Below, piece by piece: positions 1 to 7,957 of a stretch of DNA of 64,000 bases. The translations under genes were made by a program, and so were the position numbers. The notes under the pieces were generated by a model, which was not told the DNA's origin, ran no database searches, and saw only the letters and a program-made list of their open reading frames with translations. Within the stretch, counting starts at the first letter, position 1. Every line of letters starts with the position of its first letter. Source of the stretch: Azospirillum rugosum (GTDB lineage Bacteria > Pseudomonadota > Alphaproteobacteria > Azospirillales > Azospirillaceae); contig NZ_JAGINP010000026.1 in NCBI RefSeq assembly GCF_017876155.1, positions 49,506 through 113,505 on the forward strand, in the 5' to 3' direction.

Positions 1-120
1 TTCGAAGGCGGAAGCGCGCGGGGAACCGTGGCGGCTTGCCCATATTCCGGTTGCGAACTTTTGCCTCAATTCTTCGACGAGTTTTGCGGCAAATCGGCAA
101 AAGAGCGGGCTGTTAATCCG

Positions 121-142
121 GTTTAAGGCGGGTTTAACGCCG
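121..142 (+). promoter_or_regulatory. Tandem GTTTAA direct repeat upstream of the FtcR-like regulator
   Basis: Two 11-bp units in tandem, GTTTAAGGCGG (121-131) and GTTTAACGCCG (132-142), with a weaker GTTAATCCG just before (112-120). Spacing of one helical turn is what OmpR-family dimers bind head-to-tail. Closely similar tandem units occur at 22325-22379 and 35314-35335 upstream of flagellar operons. Inference: an operator for the regulator encoded just downstream, implying autoregulation. Confidence 0.55.
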
Positions 143-293
143 GGCCTATGCTTTCCCGATCGTAGTAACACCAATGATTGACAGTACGGGTTTCGATCGG
201 TTTTCTCAGGGTGGATCAAGGGCGGGGTCAAACAGCTTTTCGTTAAAAAGCAAGTCGATCGCCGCGAAGACTGTCGATGCTGTGGAGAATCCC

Positions 294-1076
294 ATGCGTG
301 CTGTTCTGGTGGAACCGAACCCGCTGATCGCCGAGGCGCTTGGCCGGCAGCTCGGCATGGGCAAGATCCGCTACGACCGGCTGGACTGGCCGGAACTGGA
401 GGAGCTGCTGGCCGAACAGGGCGGCGAGGCGCTGGGCTTCGACGCCATCGTGCTCGGCGGGCTCGCCGACCCGGCCGCCGCGGTGGCGTCCTTGCGCGCC
501 CAGCGCGTCACCGCCGCGGTGCTGTGCCTGCTGGAGCGGCGCGACGTGGCGACCACCGTGGCGCTGCTGCACGCCGGTGCCGACGACGTGCTGGTCAAGC
601 CGGTGGTCAGCGCCGAGGTGCGCGCCCGCATCGAGGTCGCCCGCCGCCGCGCCCGCGGCCTGGTCAGCAACGCCGTGCGCGTCGGCCGCCTGACCGTCTT
701 CCTCGACGGCCGCGACCCGGATGTGGGTGGCGAACGCCTGCGGCTGAGCCAGCGCGAGCACGCCATCCTCGGCGTGCTGGCCGCGCACCACCGCCGCGTG
801 GTCTCCAAGGAGCACATCTACGACGAGGTCTACGGCCTGTCCGGCGCCGACCCGCTCGACAAGGTCATCGACGTCTACATCTGCAAGCTTCGCAAGAAGA
901 TCGCCGAGGCGACCGGCGGCGCCCGCTACATCGAGACCGTCTACGGCCGCGGCTACAAGTTCGAGGCCCCGCCCGAGCACGAGGAGCCCGACGCGGCGCC
1001 GCGGCGGCTGCGCGCCGTGGCGCCCTTCAAGGGCTTGGTGCGGGCGCCGGCGGCCCCGATCGCCGCGGTGGGGTGA
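294..1076 (+). CDS. FtcR/Rem-like atypical OmpR-family flagellar response regulator
   Basis: A 260-aa two-domain regulator. Residues 1-120 are receiver-like: hydrophobic start MRAVLVEPNP, FDAIVLGG at 49-56 and a VLVKP motif. In the strand that should end in the phosphoacceptor Asp the residue is Gly55, so classical phosphorylation is unlikely. Residues about 135-225 are an OmpR-type winged helix (LRLSQREHAILGVL, then YICKLRKKI and TVYGRGYKF). The ATG at 294 is preferred because GGAG lies 9 bases upstream; an in-frame ATG at 174 has no ribosome site. Orphan OmpR regulators of this kind (FtcR in Brucella, Rem in Sinorhizobium) activate flagellar genes; the position beside fli genes fits. No kinase is adjacent. 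The exact orthology is inferred. Confidence 0.8.
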   Translation: MRAVLVEPNPLIAEALGRQLGMGKIRYDRLDWPELEELLAEQGGEALGFDAIVLGGLADPAAAVASLRAQRVTAAVLCLLERRDVATTVALLHAGADDVLVKPVVSAEVRARIEVARRRARGLVSNAVRVGRLTVFLDGRDPDVGGERLRLSQREHAILGVLAAHHRRVVSKEHIYDEVYGLSGADPLDKVIDVYICKLRKKIAEATGGARYIETVYGRGYKFEAPPEHEEPDAAPRRLRAVAPFKGLVRAPAAPIAAVG

Positions 1077-1108
1077 GGGCTTGCCATGTTTGGGCGTGGA
1101 TCTCCCGC

Positions 1109-1254
1109 CGTCATCCCAGCGAAGGCTGGGATCCAGGAAACTTCGCTGTTGAGCGCCTGATGTGCCCTGGATTCCCGCCTCTCGCGCTGGCGAGGCCAGC
1201 GCTGACGGCGTCAGGCGGACCGAAGGTCCGCTGAGAGCCTTCGCGGGAATGACC
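1109..1254. repeat. Interspersed CGTCATCCC-type palindromic repeat in the gap 1077-1467
   Basis: Begins CGTCATCCCAGC and ends GCGGGAATGAC, with an internal hairpin CCCAGC-gaag-GCTGGG (1115-1130) and GGACCGAAGGTCC further on. The ends are inverted copies of each other. Related fragments occur at 41625-41655 (CTGGATTTCCGCTTTCACGG, then GAATGAC) and at 63881-63900 (CGTCATCCCCGCGAAGGC). No credible gene was seen in 1077-1467. Confidence 0.65.
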
Positions 1255-1467
1255 GGTGCGGGGCAGACGTCGTGGTTTCCAACACATCGCGTCCTAGCAA
1301 TTGAGCGTATCTCGGCAACGCTTTGGAAGAGACGATGCCGCGGCTCTCCTGGCGGCACCATGCTGACAAAAACTGACAGCATGCCGGTCTAGGATCGGTT
1401 TCACCGGGCGGGAACGAACCAACGGCCCGCCGCACCGATCCACCGAAATCCTGAGGGAAACGCTGCC

Positions 1468-1839
1468 ATGCTGAACGTCGATTTCGTCCTGCTCTACGTC
1501 GCCAACCCGACCACCAGCGCCGCCTTCTACGCCGACCTGCTGGGCCGCCCGCCGGTCGAGGCATCAAAGACTTTCGCGATGTTCGCCATGGAGTCCGGCC
1601 TGATGCTCGGCCTGTGGTCGCGCCAGACGGTGGCCCCGGCGCCGACCGCGCCGACGGGGTGCGGCGAGATCGCCTTCGTCGTGCCGGACGCCGACGCGGT
1701 GCGCGCCACCCACGAGGACTGGAGCCGCCGCGGCCTGCCCATCGCGCAGGAGCCGACGGCCATGGACTTCGGCTTCACCTTCGTCGCGCTGGACCCGGAC
1801 GGGAACCGCCTGCGCGTCTTCGTCCCCGGTCCCCAGTGA
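1468..1839 (+). CDS. VOC-family (glyoxalase/bleomycin-resistance fold) protein
   Basis: A 123-aa single VOC domain. The start MLNVDFVLLYVANPTTSAAF is the typical first beta strand followed by AxFYADLLG, and the second module ends in ALDPDGNRLRVF, the usual last strand. The family includes metal-dependent lyases, dioxygenases and antibiotic-binding proteins; this short form resembles the predicted lyases, but substrate cannot be told from sequence. A GAGGGAAA ribosome site lies upstream of the ATG. It is followed after 14 bases by an EVE-domain gene on the same strand, so the two may be co-transcribed. No link to the flagellar genes is visible. Confidence 0.85.
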   Translation: MLNVDFVLLYVANPTTSAAFYADLLGRPPVEASKTFAMFAMESGLMLGLWSRQTVAPAPTAPTGCGEIAFVVPDADAVRATHEDWSRRGLPIAQEPTAMDFGFTFVALDPDGNRLRVFVPGPQ

Positions 1840-1853
1840 GCGGGGGCCGGATC

Positions 1854-2300
1854 ATGGCCAGCCAGATCATGGGAAGCCGCAACTGGATCGCCGTGGCGTC
1901 CGCCGAGCATGTGCGCATCGGCCGTGCCGGGGGCTTCATGCAGGTGTGCCACGGCAAGGCGGCGCCGCTGCGCCGCATCCGGCCGGGGGACCGCGTCGCC
2001 TACTACTCCCCGTCGGAGGTGTTCCGGGGCAAGGACAAGCTGCAACAGTTCACCGCCATCGGCACGGTGCGCGAGGGTGTGCCCTACCAGTTCGACATGG
2101 GCGGCGGCTTCGTGCCCTTCCGGCGCGACGTTGATTGGCTGAAGGCGGAGGAGGCGCCGATCCAGCCCCTGCTCGATGTGCTGGACTTCACCGGCGGCAC
2201 GCGGAACTGGGGCTACCAACTGCGCTTCGGCCTGTTCGAAGTCAGCGGCCACGACCTGGACCGCATCGCCGGGGCCATGAAGGCGGCATTGCCTGCGTGA
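1854..2300 (+). CDS. EVE domain-containing protein (UPF0310-like)
   Basis: A 148-aa protein made almost wholly of one EVE/PUA-like domain: RNWIAVASAEHVRIG at the start, then RIRPGDRVAYYSP, a FTAIGTVREG strand and a C-terminal FGLFEVSGHDLDRI. EVE domains bind modified bases in DNA or RNA; stand-alone bacterial members are poorly characterised. The ATG at 1854 begins just before the conserved NWI strand. It follows the VOC gene by 14 bases and ends four bases from the stop codon of the convergent minus-strand gene at 2305. Confidence 0.82.
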   Translation: MASQIMGSRNWIAVASAEHVRIGRAGGFMQVCHGKAAPLRRIRPGDRVAYYSPSEVFRGKDKLQQFTAIGTVREGVPYQFDMGGGFVPFRRDVDWLKAEEAPIQPLLDVLDFTGGTRNWGYQLRFGLFEVSGHDLDRIAGAMKAALPA

Positions 2301-2304
2301 GGTG

Positions 2305-2922
2305 TCACACCACGGAGTCGGCGCTGAGGCGGCCGTCGAAGTCGAGCCAAGCGCCGGCCACGGGGCCCACGGTCAGGGTCCCCTTCAGGCCAGCGTCGGC
2401 GAGGGACGACGCGAAGCTTTCCTGCATGTCGGCCAGGATGGCCGAGGACAGGCCGCCCGCGGTCTGGAGCGTGACGTCGAGCGTCCGCCCCTCCCCCGCC
2501 GCGACGAGCTGGACGGCCCCCACCTGCCCCAGGTGGATTTGCAGGACGAAGGCGCTGCCGGTCTGAAGCCCCTCGCCGTCGGCGATGGCGCACAGCAGGC
2601 CGCGCGCGCGGGGGCCGTCCATCACCGGCACGCTGAGGACGCGCCAGGCGCGCCCGTCGGATGTCCGGCGGTGGCGGGGCGCCAGCGCCTCATCCAGCTC
2701 GTCGAGCAGGGCGCCGCCGTCCAGCGCGTCCAGCGCCCGCGCGCCGTCCGGGCCGAGCCAGCCACGCGCGCCGCCGGCCGTGGCGGACAGGAAGACGGCG
2801 AGGCCGAGGCCGAAGGTGGAGTCGCAGCGCGGCAGGCCGCCGCGCAGCTCCTGCGCCGCCGGGGAGTCCAGGGCGTCCAGCACGGCGAGAAGCCGTGGGA
2901 TTTGGACGACCATGCCATCCAT
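2305..2922 (-). CDS. FliK C-terminal-like protein downstream of fliG (unknown function)
   Basis: A 205-aa protein whose start codon overlaps the fliG stop codon as TGATG, so it is very probably translated from the fli message. It has no signal peptide or membrane segment. The C-terminal third (about 125-195: LQIHLGQVGAVQLVAAGEG, a TLDVTLQT strand, then SSLADAGLKGTLTVG) follows the pattern of FliK C-terminal domains, where LG-V-V strands are followed by a helix and ...L...G. The N-terminal half is unrecognised. True FliK is encoded at 10880, so this would be a second FliK-C-like fold. The name is inference; only its membership of the fli operon is secure. An in-frame Met at residue 4 is an alternative start. 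Confidence 0.7.
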   Translation of the reverse strand: MDGMVVQIPRLLAVLDALDSPAAQELRGGLPRCDSTFGLGLAVFLSATAGGARGWLGPDGARALDALDGGALLDELDEALAPRHRRTSDGRAWRVLSVPVMDGPRARGLLCAIADGEGLQTGSAFVLQIHLGQVGAVQLVAAGEGRTLDVTLQTAGGLSSAILADMQESFASSLADAGLKGTLTVGPVAGAWLDFDGRLSADSVV

Positions 2923-3950
2923 CAGTAGACCACCGCGTCGGCTTCGCCGGACTGCGGGATGACGATGGCGCCGTCGTCGGACAGGGCCTTGGCGACCTGC
3001 ACGATCTCCGCCTGGGCGTCGTGGACGTCGCGCATGCGGACCGGGCCCATGTTCTCGATCTCGTCCTGCAGGATCATGCGGGCGCGTTCGGACATGACGG
3101 ACAGGAAATGGTCGCGCTGCTGCGCCTCCGCCCCCTTCAGCGCGATGGCGAGCTGGCCGGTGTCGCAGCGGCGGATGACGGTTTGCAGCGAGACGCGGTC
3201 AAGGCGCAGCAGATCCTCGAAGGTGAACATCAGCTGGCGGATGCGCTGGGTCGATTCCGGCAGGATGACGTCCAGGTCGGCGAAGATCTCGCCCATCGTG
3301 TCGCGGTCGATGCGGTTGAAGATGTCGGCCATCCGCTCGTGCGTGTCGGAGCCGTGGGTGCGGGCGTAGTTCGCCATGAACTCGTTGTGCAGGATGGATT
3401 CGATGTCCAGCAGCACCTCGCGCTGCACGGATTCGATCTGGATCATGCGCTCGATCACCTCCAGCCGCAGCGCAGGCGGCAGCAGCGGCAGCACCTTGGC
3501 CGCGTGGTCGCTGCGCATGCGCGACAGGATGACGGCGGCCGTCTGCGGGTATTCGCCCGACAGGTATGTCGCCAGCACGCCCTCGTTCACGTTGGACATC
3601 TTCTCCCACATGGTGCGGCCGGCGGGGCCGCGGATCTCGCCCATGATCTCCGACACGCGGTCGTCGGGCAGGAAGCGGGAGAGCATGCGCTCCGTGCTGT
3701 CGTAGGACCCGACGACGGAGCCGGTGTTGGCGAAGCGCTCCGTAAAGGTGCGCAGCAGCGCCTCCACAAGGTTCGAGGTGACGTTGCCGAGGCCGGCCAT
3801 GGCGCGGCTGACCATGCGGATCTCGTCGTCGTCCAGCCGCTCCATCAGGCGGGAGCCGCGCTCCTCCCCCAGCGCCAGGAAGATCACTGCGGTCTTTTCC
3901 GTCCCGCTGAGGCTCTTGTAGTTGTCGCGAATCTTGATCGGGATGCCCAT
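2922..3950 (-). CDS. fliG: Flagellar motor switch protein FliG
   Basis: A 342-aa protein, normal FliG length. FliG couples the MS ring (FliF) to FliM and carries the charged C-terminal domain that meets MotA. Visible features: N-terminal helices (SLSGTEKTAVIFLALGEE), the central EHPQ-type motif as EYPQ at 133-136, and a C-terminal domain with MSERARMILQDEIENMGPV, which holds the torque-related charged residues. It follows the 83-aa gene by 25 bases and its stop overlaps the start of the downstream FliK-C-like gene (TGATG). Identity is firm. Confidence 0.97.
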   Translation of the reverse strand: MGIPIKIRDNYKSLSGTEKTAVIFLALGEERGSRLMERLDDDEIRMVSRAMAGLGNVTSNLVEALLRTFTERFANTGSVVGSYDSTERMLSRFLPDDRVSEIMGEIRGPAGRTMWEKMSNVNEGVLATYLSGEYPQTAAVILSRMRSDHAAKVLPLLPPALRLEVIERMIQIESVQREVLLDIESILHNEFMANYARTHGSDTHERMADIFNRIDRDTMGEIFADLDVILPESTQRIRQLMFTFEDLLRLDRVSLQTVIRRCDTGQLAIALKGAEAQQRDHFLSVMSERARMILQDEIENMGPVRMRDVHDAQAEIVQVAKALSDDGAIVIPQSGEADAVVY

Positions 3951-3975
3951 GTCGGTCCCCTCAGAAGGAACGGTC

Positions 3976-4227
3976 TCAGAAGGAATGGTCGGCGGCGGGG
4001 GGGCCGGCGGGGTCGGGGTCCGGCTCGGCCAGGGTTCGGTCGTGGCGGAAGGCGCCGGCGAGCACGCTGCCGGCGACCAGCACCATGCGGTGCGGCACCA
4101 GCGGGTTGGGCGCCAGCGCCGCCAGCAGCGCCAGGATGGTGGTGTCGTCGTCCACTGGGACTCCGCGCCGCCGCGCGATGGCGGTCAGGCTGTCGGCGAC
4201 GCCGGACGGCGTTTGGGGAGGTGCCAT
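3976..4227 (-). CDS. Small conserved-position protein between fliP and fliG (unknown)
   Basis: An 83-aa protein starting two bases after the fliP stop codon and ending 25 bases before fliG, so it belongs to the fli operon. It has one moderately hydrophobic stretch (about residues 31-60, ILALLAALAP...MVLVAGSVLAGAF) that could be a membrane hairpin or one helix, and an acidic, proline-rich tail. It does not look like FliQ, FliO or FliJ. An overlapping longer reading frame opens inside fliP, but the ATG at 4227 is the natural start. I do not recognise the family. Confidence 0.65.
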   Translation of the reverse strand: MAPPQTPSGVADSLTAIARRRGVPVDDDTTILALLAALAPNPLVPHRMVLVAGSVLAGAFRHDRTLAEPDPDPAGPPAADHSF

Positions 4228-4229
4228 GG

Positions 4230-4994
4230 TCAGGCTCCCCCGTAGGAGCGGATCAGGCTGTTGGCGATCAGGAACCAGCCGTCGGTCAGCACGAAAAAGA
4301 TGATCTTGAAGGGCAGCGCGATCATCACCGGCGGCAGCATCATCATGCCCATCGCCATCAGCACGGCCGCCACAACCATGTCGATGACCAGGAAGGGCAG
4401 GAAGACCAGGAACCCGATCTCGAAGGCGCGCCGCAGCTCCGACAGCAGGAAGGCCGGCACCAGGACGCGCAGGTCGGCGGTCTCCGCCGTCTTCGGCTTT
4501 TCCGTCTCCGATTTGCCGGAGAAACCGGCGAAGGCGGTCAGGTCCTTGTCGCGCACCTGGGAGGCCATGAAGGCGCGGAAGGGCTCGACCATGCGTTCCA
4601 GCCCCTGCTCCTGCGTCACCTGCTCGTTCAGCAGGGGGCGCAGGCCGTCCTGCCACGCCGTGTCGAAGACCGGCCCCATGATGTGGAAGGTCAGGAACAT
4701 GGCGAGGCTGAGCAGCACCATGTTCGGCGGCGACTGCTGGAGCCCCAGGGCGGAGCGCAGGAGCGACAGCACGACGATGATGCGCGTGAAGGAGGTCGCC
4801 ATGATCAGCAGGCCCGGCGCCACGCTGAGCACCGTCAGCAGCACGATGCCCTGGACGACCCGGCCGGACAGCGACGCCCCCTCCCCCAGCGCGTTCAGGT
4901 CGAGGTTGAGCGCCTGCGCCCCGGCCGCCGTCGGCAACAGCAGCAGCACGGGGAGGATCGCCAGCGCGGCGGTGCGGAAGGGGCGGACACGCAT
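4230..4994 (-). CDS. fliP: Flagellar type III export channel protein FliP
   Basis: FliP forms the core of the export gate with FliQ and FliR. 254 aa from the ATG at 4994, with a cleavable signal peptide (MRVRPFRTAALAILPVLLLL then ...GAQA), as in classical FliP. Family motifs are plain: LLTVLSVAPGLLIMATSFTR, VLSLLRSALGLQQSPPN and the C-terminal KIIFFVLTDGWFLI. A TTG at 5009 overlapping the fliN stop (TTGA) is an alternative start that adds five residues. FliQ and FliR are not in the window, which is unusual because they often follow fliP. Confidence 0.96.
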   Translation of the reverse strand: MRVRPFRTAALAILPVLLLLPTAAGAQALNLDLNALGEGASLSGRVVQGIVLLTVLSVAPGLLIMATSFTRIIVVLSLLRSALGLQQSPPNMVLLSLAMFLTFHIMGPVFDTAWQDGLRPLLNEQVTQEQGLERMVEPFRAFMASQVRDKDLTAFAGFSGKSETEKPKTAETADLRVLVPAFLLSELRRAFEIGFLVFLPFLVIDMVVAAVLMAMGMMMLPPVMIALPFKIIFFVLTDGWFLIANSLIRSYGGA

Positions 4995-5005
4995 GATGGG
5001 ATGGC

Positions 5006-5332
5006 TCAATCGATGCCGAGGTCGGTGCGCACGATTTCCGTCAGCGTGACGCCCAGGCGCTGGTCTTCCACGATGACCACCTCGCCGCGGGCGACGAGGC
5101 GGTGGTTGACCAGCACCTCCACCGGCTCGTCCACCTTGCGCTCCAGCTCCACCACGGCGCCGCGGCCGAGCTTCAGGAGCTGGGCGACGAGCATGCTGGT
5201 GCGGCCGAGCACGACCTGCACGTCCACGGGGACGTTGTAGATGGCGTTCATGGTGCCGCCGGTTTGATCAGGGGTGGCCTTTTCGCCGGGCTTGGGGTCG
5301 TCGTCGAGGACGTCGAGGTTCAGTGGGGGCAT
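5006..5332 (-). CDS. fliN: Flagellar motor switch protein FliN
   Basis: A 108-aa protein consisting of a short acidic lead and one SpoA/FliN domain: YNVPVDVQVVLGRTSMLVAQ, then LGRGAVVELERKVDEPVEVL and VNHRLVARGEVVIVEDQRLG, the standard C-ring fold. It partners FliM and FliG in the switch complex. The ATG at 5332 lies 13 bases inside the end of fliH, and its stop codon is immediately followed by fliP, so translation is probably coupled along the operon. Confidence 0.95.
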   Translation of the reverse strand: MPPLNLDVLDDDPKPGEKATPDQTGGTMNAIYNVPVDVQVVLGRTSMLVAQLLKLGRGAVVELERKVDEPVEVLVNHRLVARGEVVIVEDQRLGVTLTEIVRTDLGID

Positions 5333-6057
5333 GGTGCGGGGTCTTCCGTAAGGGGGGCCGTAAGGGGGGCGAAAAGGGCGGCGAGGGAGCGGTCGCAGAG
5401 GTCGGCGACGGCGCGGTCCACCGCGGCGGGGTCGTGGCGCAGGCCGCCGGCTTCCCAGGCGGCGTCGATGCCGCCGGGCGGGATGGTCCGGTCGGCGACG
5501 ATGTCGAGCGTGCCGCGGAAGCTGTGGTTCTCGGCGGCGGTCAGCTTGGTGCGGAGCGGCTCGGCGACGTCCGGGTGGACGCGGACGCGCAGCAGGGGCG
5601 ACTTGCCGGCCAGGCGCAGGGCGTCCCGCGCCAGTCCCTCGGCCTCGGCCGGGCCGACGCGGTCCAGCAGGGCCGGTGCAATGCGGCGGACCAGCGCCAC
5701 GAGCACCGCGGCCCCTTCCGCCTCGATCCCCGCCAGGGTCTCGGCGAAGCGGTCGTCCAGGCTGGCGAGCTGTTCCTCCAGCCGGCGAAGCGACAGGGCC
5801 AGCAGCACCTCGATGCGGGCGTTGGCCTCCGCCTCCCCTTCCTGGCGGCCCTGCTCCAGCCCGTCGGCGAAGGCGCGCAGCTCGGCGGCGCCAACGGCAT
5901 CTTGGATGGCGGCCTGGAGGGCGCGTTCGGAATGGGCGGGGACGTCGAGGGGATCGACTGCCTCGGGCTTCGGCGCCTGTTCCAGAGCGGCGGCCTCGCT
6001 CGCCGCCTGGGCGGTGCTGTCGAAGCGCTGGTCGAAGCGGTAGCGCGGGTAGTCCAT
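5320..6057 (-). CDS. fliH: Flagellar assembly protein FliH
   Basis: A 245-aa FliH-type stator of the flagellar export ATPase. An extended charged, Ala/Glu-rich helical segment (residues about 60-110, with AFADGLEQGRQEGEAEANAR showing the G-x3-G spacing seen in FliH) leads into a C-terminal FliH/HrpE domain (LLRVRVHPDVAEPL, then DRTIPPGGIDAAWEAGGLRH). The start overlaps the fliF stop as TGATG. Its ATPase partner FliI is not in this window. Assignment rests on length, position between fliF and fliN, and the C-terminal pattern. Confidence 0.88.
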   Translation of the reverse strand: MDYPRYRFDQRFDSTAQAASEAAALEQAPKPEAVDPLDVPAHSERALQAAIQDAVGAAELRAFADGLEQGRQEGEAEANARIEVLLALSLRRLEEQLASLDDRFAETLAGIEAEGAAVLVALVRRIAPALLDRVGPAEAEGLARDALRLAGKSPLLRVRVHPDVAEPLRTKLTAAENHSFRGTLDIVADRTIPPGGIDAAWEAGGLRHDPAAVDRAVADLCDRSLAALFAPLTAPLTEDPAPCPH

Positions 6058-7757
6058 CAGACCGCCTCCTCGTAGAGCCAGGAGCGAAGGATGTCGATCG
6101 CTTCATCCGGGTATTGGTCGACGATGTCGCCCAGCCGGCGGATGGAGGAGGCGCGGACGCGGCCCTCCACCGTGCGCAGCTCGATCAGCTGGTCCATGGT
6201 CTCCTCGATGCCCGGCAGGGGCGCCATGGCGGGCTCAAGCGCCTCGCCGAGTTGGGGCGCCTGCGCCGCGCCGTCGGCACCCGTGGGCGGGGCGGCGAGC
6301 TGCGGCATCGCAGCGGGGCCGGCCAGCGCCGGGGCTGCGGTTTCCGCCGCGGCGGGCGGCGGGGCCGGGAAGACGCGGCGGATCAGCGGGCGCAGGCCCA
6401 GCACGATCAGCAGCCCGCACAGCACCAGCAGGATCACCCACTGGATCAGCGTCATCACGTTGCGGCTGAGCGTGTCGGCGATCTCGTCCATGGCGGCGCG
6501 CGGCGGGATGTCCGGCGCCAGCTCCACGAACTCCAGGTTGTCCACCGTCACCCGGTCGCCGCGCGCCTGGTCGTAGCCCATGGCGGAGCGGACCAGCTCG
6601 CCGATGCGCTGGATTTCCTCCTGGGAGCGCGGCTCGTAGCTGCGCACGCCGTCGGCGGCGGTTTTCCAGGTGCCGTTGACCAGCACGGCGACGCTGACGC
6701 GGCGGATGTCGCCGGGCTCGATCACCGTTTCGCGGGCGACGTTGGAGATCTCGTAGTTGACCGTCTCCTCCTGCCGCTTGGAGTCGGTGGAGGAGCGGTT
6801 GTTCTGCGCCTGGGCCTTCACCTCGCGCTGCGGCAGGTTCTGTTCCGCCGTGACCGGCGGCTCGCCCGACGTGTCGAGGCTGCGGTCCTGCTCCTGCACG
6901 GTCTGGGTGGAGCGGACGACCTGACTCGCGGGATCGAAGCTCTGGCTGCGCACGACCTCGCGCTTGGTTTCGACATCGACAGCAACTTGAACGCGAACAT
7001 TGCCCTGGCCGAGGCGGGCGACGAGCATCTGTTCGATGGCGCGGGCGATGCGCGCCTCGTGCCCGACGCGCAGGCCGTCGGCCTTGGCGGCGGTGACGGT
7101 GTCGCCGTCGTCCTCGGTCAGCTGCACCTCGCCCGACGCGTCGAGCACGGTGACCGCGCTGGCCTTCAGGTTCGGCACGGCGGCGGAGACGAGGTGGCGG
7201 ATGGCCAGTGCCTGCCGCCGCTCCATCGGGGCGCGGCCACGCATGCGCACCACGACGGAGGCGGTGGGCTTGGGGGCGGTGCGCGAGAACTCCTCCCGGT
7301 CGGGCAGGACGATGTGGACGCGCGCGGCCTCCACCCCCGACAGCGTCTCGATGGTGCGGGCGAGTTCGCCCTCCATGGCGCGCAGCCGGTTCATGCGCTG
7401 CATGAAGCTGGTGATGCCCAGCGGCTTGTCGCTGTCGAACAGCTCGTAGCCGATGCCGCCGCGGGACGGCAGGCCCTTTTCGGCGAGCAGCATGCGCAGG
7501 CGCGCCACGTCGGAGTCCGGCACCTCCACCGCCGTGCCGTCGAAGGCGGCGGCGACCGGCACGCCCATGGCCTCCACCGCCTTGACGATGCGGCCGGCGT
7601 CGGCCGGCTCCAGCCCGGTGTAGAGCGGTGTCATGTGCGGGCGGGACAGCAGCACCGCCATGGTGGCGACCGCCAGGACGATGCCGACGCCAGTGCCGCC
7701 CAGCACCAGCAGGCGCCCGCGGCCCAGCGTCCGCAGATTGTCGATCAGACCGGTCAC
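6057..7757 (-). CDS. fliF: Flagellar MS-ring protein FliF
   Basis: A 566-aa MS-ring protein in the inner membrane. N-terminal TM at about 14-33 (LLVLGGTGVGIVLAVATMAV), YscJ-like ring domain (PLYTGLEPADAGRIVKAVEA, MQRMNRLRAMEGELARTIET), a second TM (MTLIQWVILLVLCGLLIVLG) and the FliG-binding C-terminal tail. I take the GTG at 7757 as start: upstream in-frame codons extend into promoter DNA and add no conserved sequence, and an AAAGG lies about 11 bases upstream. It is the first gene of the minus-strand fli operon and is divergent from fliL. Confidence 0.95.
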   Translation of the reverse strand: MTGLIDNLRTLGRGRLLVLGGTGVGIVLAVATMAVLLSRPHMTPLYTGLEPADAGRIVKAVEAMGVPVAAAFDGTAVEVPDSDVARLRMLLAEKGLPSRGGIGYELFDSDKPLGITSFMQRMNRLRAMEGELARTIETLSGVEAARVHIVLPDREEFSRTAPKPTASVVVRMRGRAPMERRQALAIRHLVSAAVPNLKASAVTVLDASGEVQLTEDDGDTVTAAKADGLRVGHEARIARAIEQMLVARLGQGNVRVQVAVDVETKREVVRSQSFDPASQVVRSTQTVQEQDRSLDTSGEPPVTAEQNLPQREVKAQAQNNRSSTDSKRQEETVNYEISNVARETVIEPGDIRRVSVAVLVNGTWKTAADGVRSYEPRSQEEIQRIGELVRSAMGYDQARGDRVTVDNLEFVELAPDIPPRAAMDEIADTLSRNVMTLIQWVILLVLCGLLIVLGLRPLIRRVFPAPPPAAAETAAPALAGPAAMPQLAAPPTGADGAAQAPQLGEALEPAMAPLPGIEETMDQLIELRTVEGRVRASSIRRLGDIVDQYPDEAIDILRSWLYEEAV

Positions 7758-7835
7758 GACATCCGCACCTTTAAAGTTTCCGAAAAGCGGCGCCCGTAAT
7801 CTTCGCTCCAGGCACCGGTCCACGGTACCGGTTCC

Positions 7836-7856
7836 GCTTTTAAGCGGAGTAAAAGC
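7836..7856. promoter_or_regulatory. Degenerate TTTTAA/GTAAAA element in the fliF-fliL divergent region
   Basis: GCTTTTAAGCGGAGTAAAAG with an embedded CCGCTTTTAAGCGG palindrome. It loosely matches the tandem GTTTAA element found upstream of the regulator and other flagellar operons, but is clearly weaker. The divergent region 7758-7957 must hold promoters for both fli operons; no confident -35/-10 or sigma-54 site was identified. Confidence 0.3.
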
Positions 7857-7890
7857 TGGAAACGTGGACCGCGAAAGAAGTCCGTAAAAC

Positions 7891-7915
7891 TTGATCGTTT
7901 AAAATACTCGATCAA
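7891..7915. promoter_or_regulatory. Inverted repeat upstream of fliL
   Basis: TTGATCG (7891-7897) and CGATCAA (7909-7915) form a perfect 7-bp inverted repeat with an AT-rich 11-base centre that contains GTTTAAAA. It lies 43 bases upstream of the fliL start. The half-sites recall FNR-type TTGAT but the spacing is wrong for FNR. Candidate operator only. Confidence 0.35.
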
Positions 7916-7957
7916 ATTTTCGGGCAAATTTTCGGCAGTTTGGAGGCTCATGCCGCG

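Noticed and set aside
2661..5240. 859-aa plus-strand open frame across fliG and fliP
   Set aside because: Antisense shadow of recognised fli genes; His/Arg-rich with no ribosome site or domain.
7891..7915. FNR box upstream of fliL
   Set aside because: Half-sites resemble TTGAT/ATCAA but are 11 bases apart rather than four, so FNR-type binding is unlikely.
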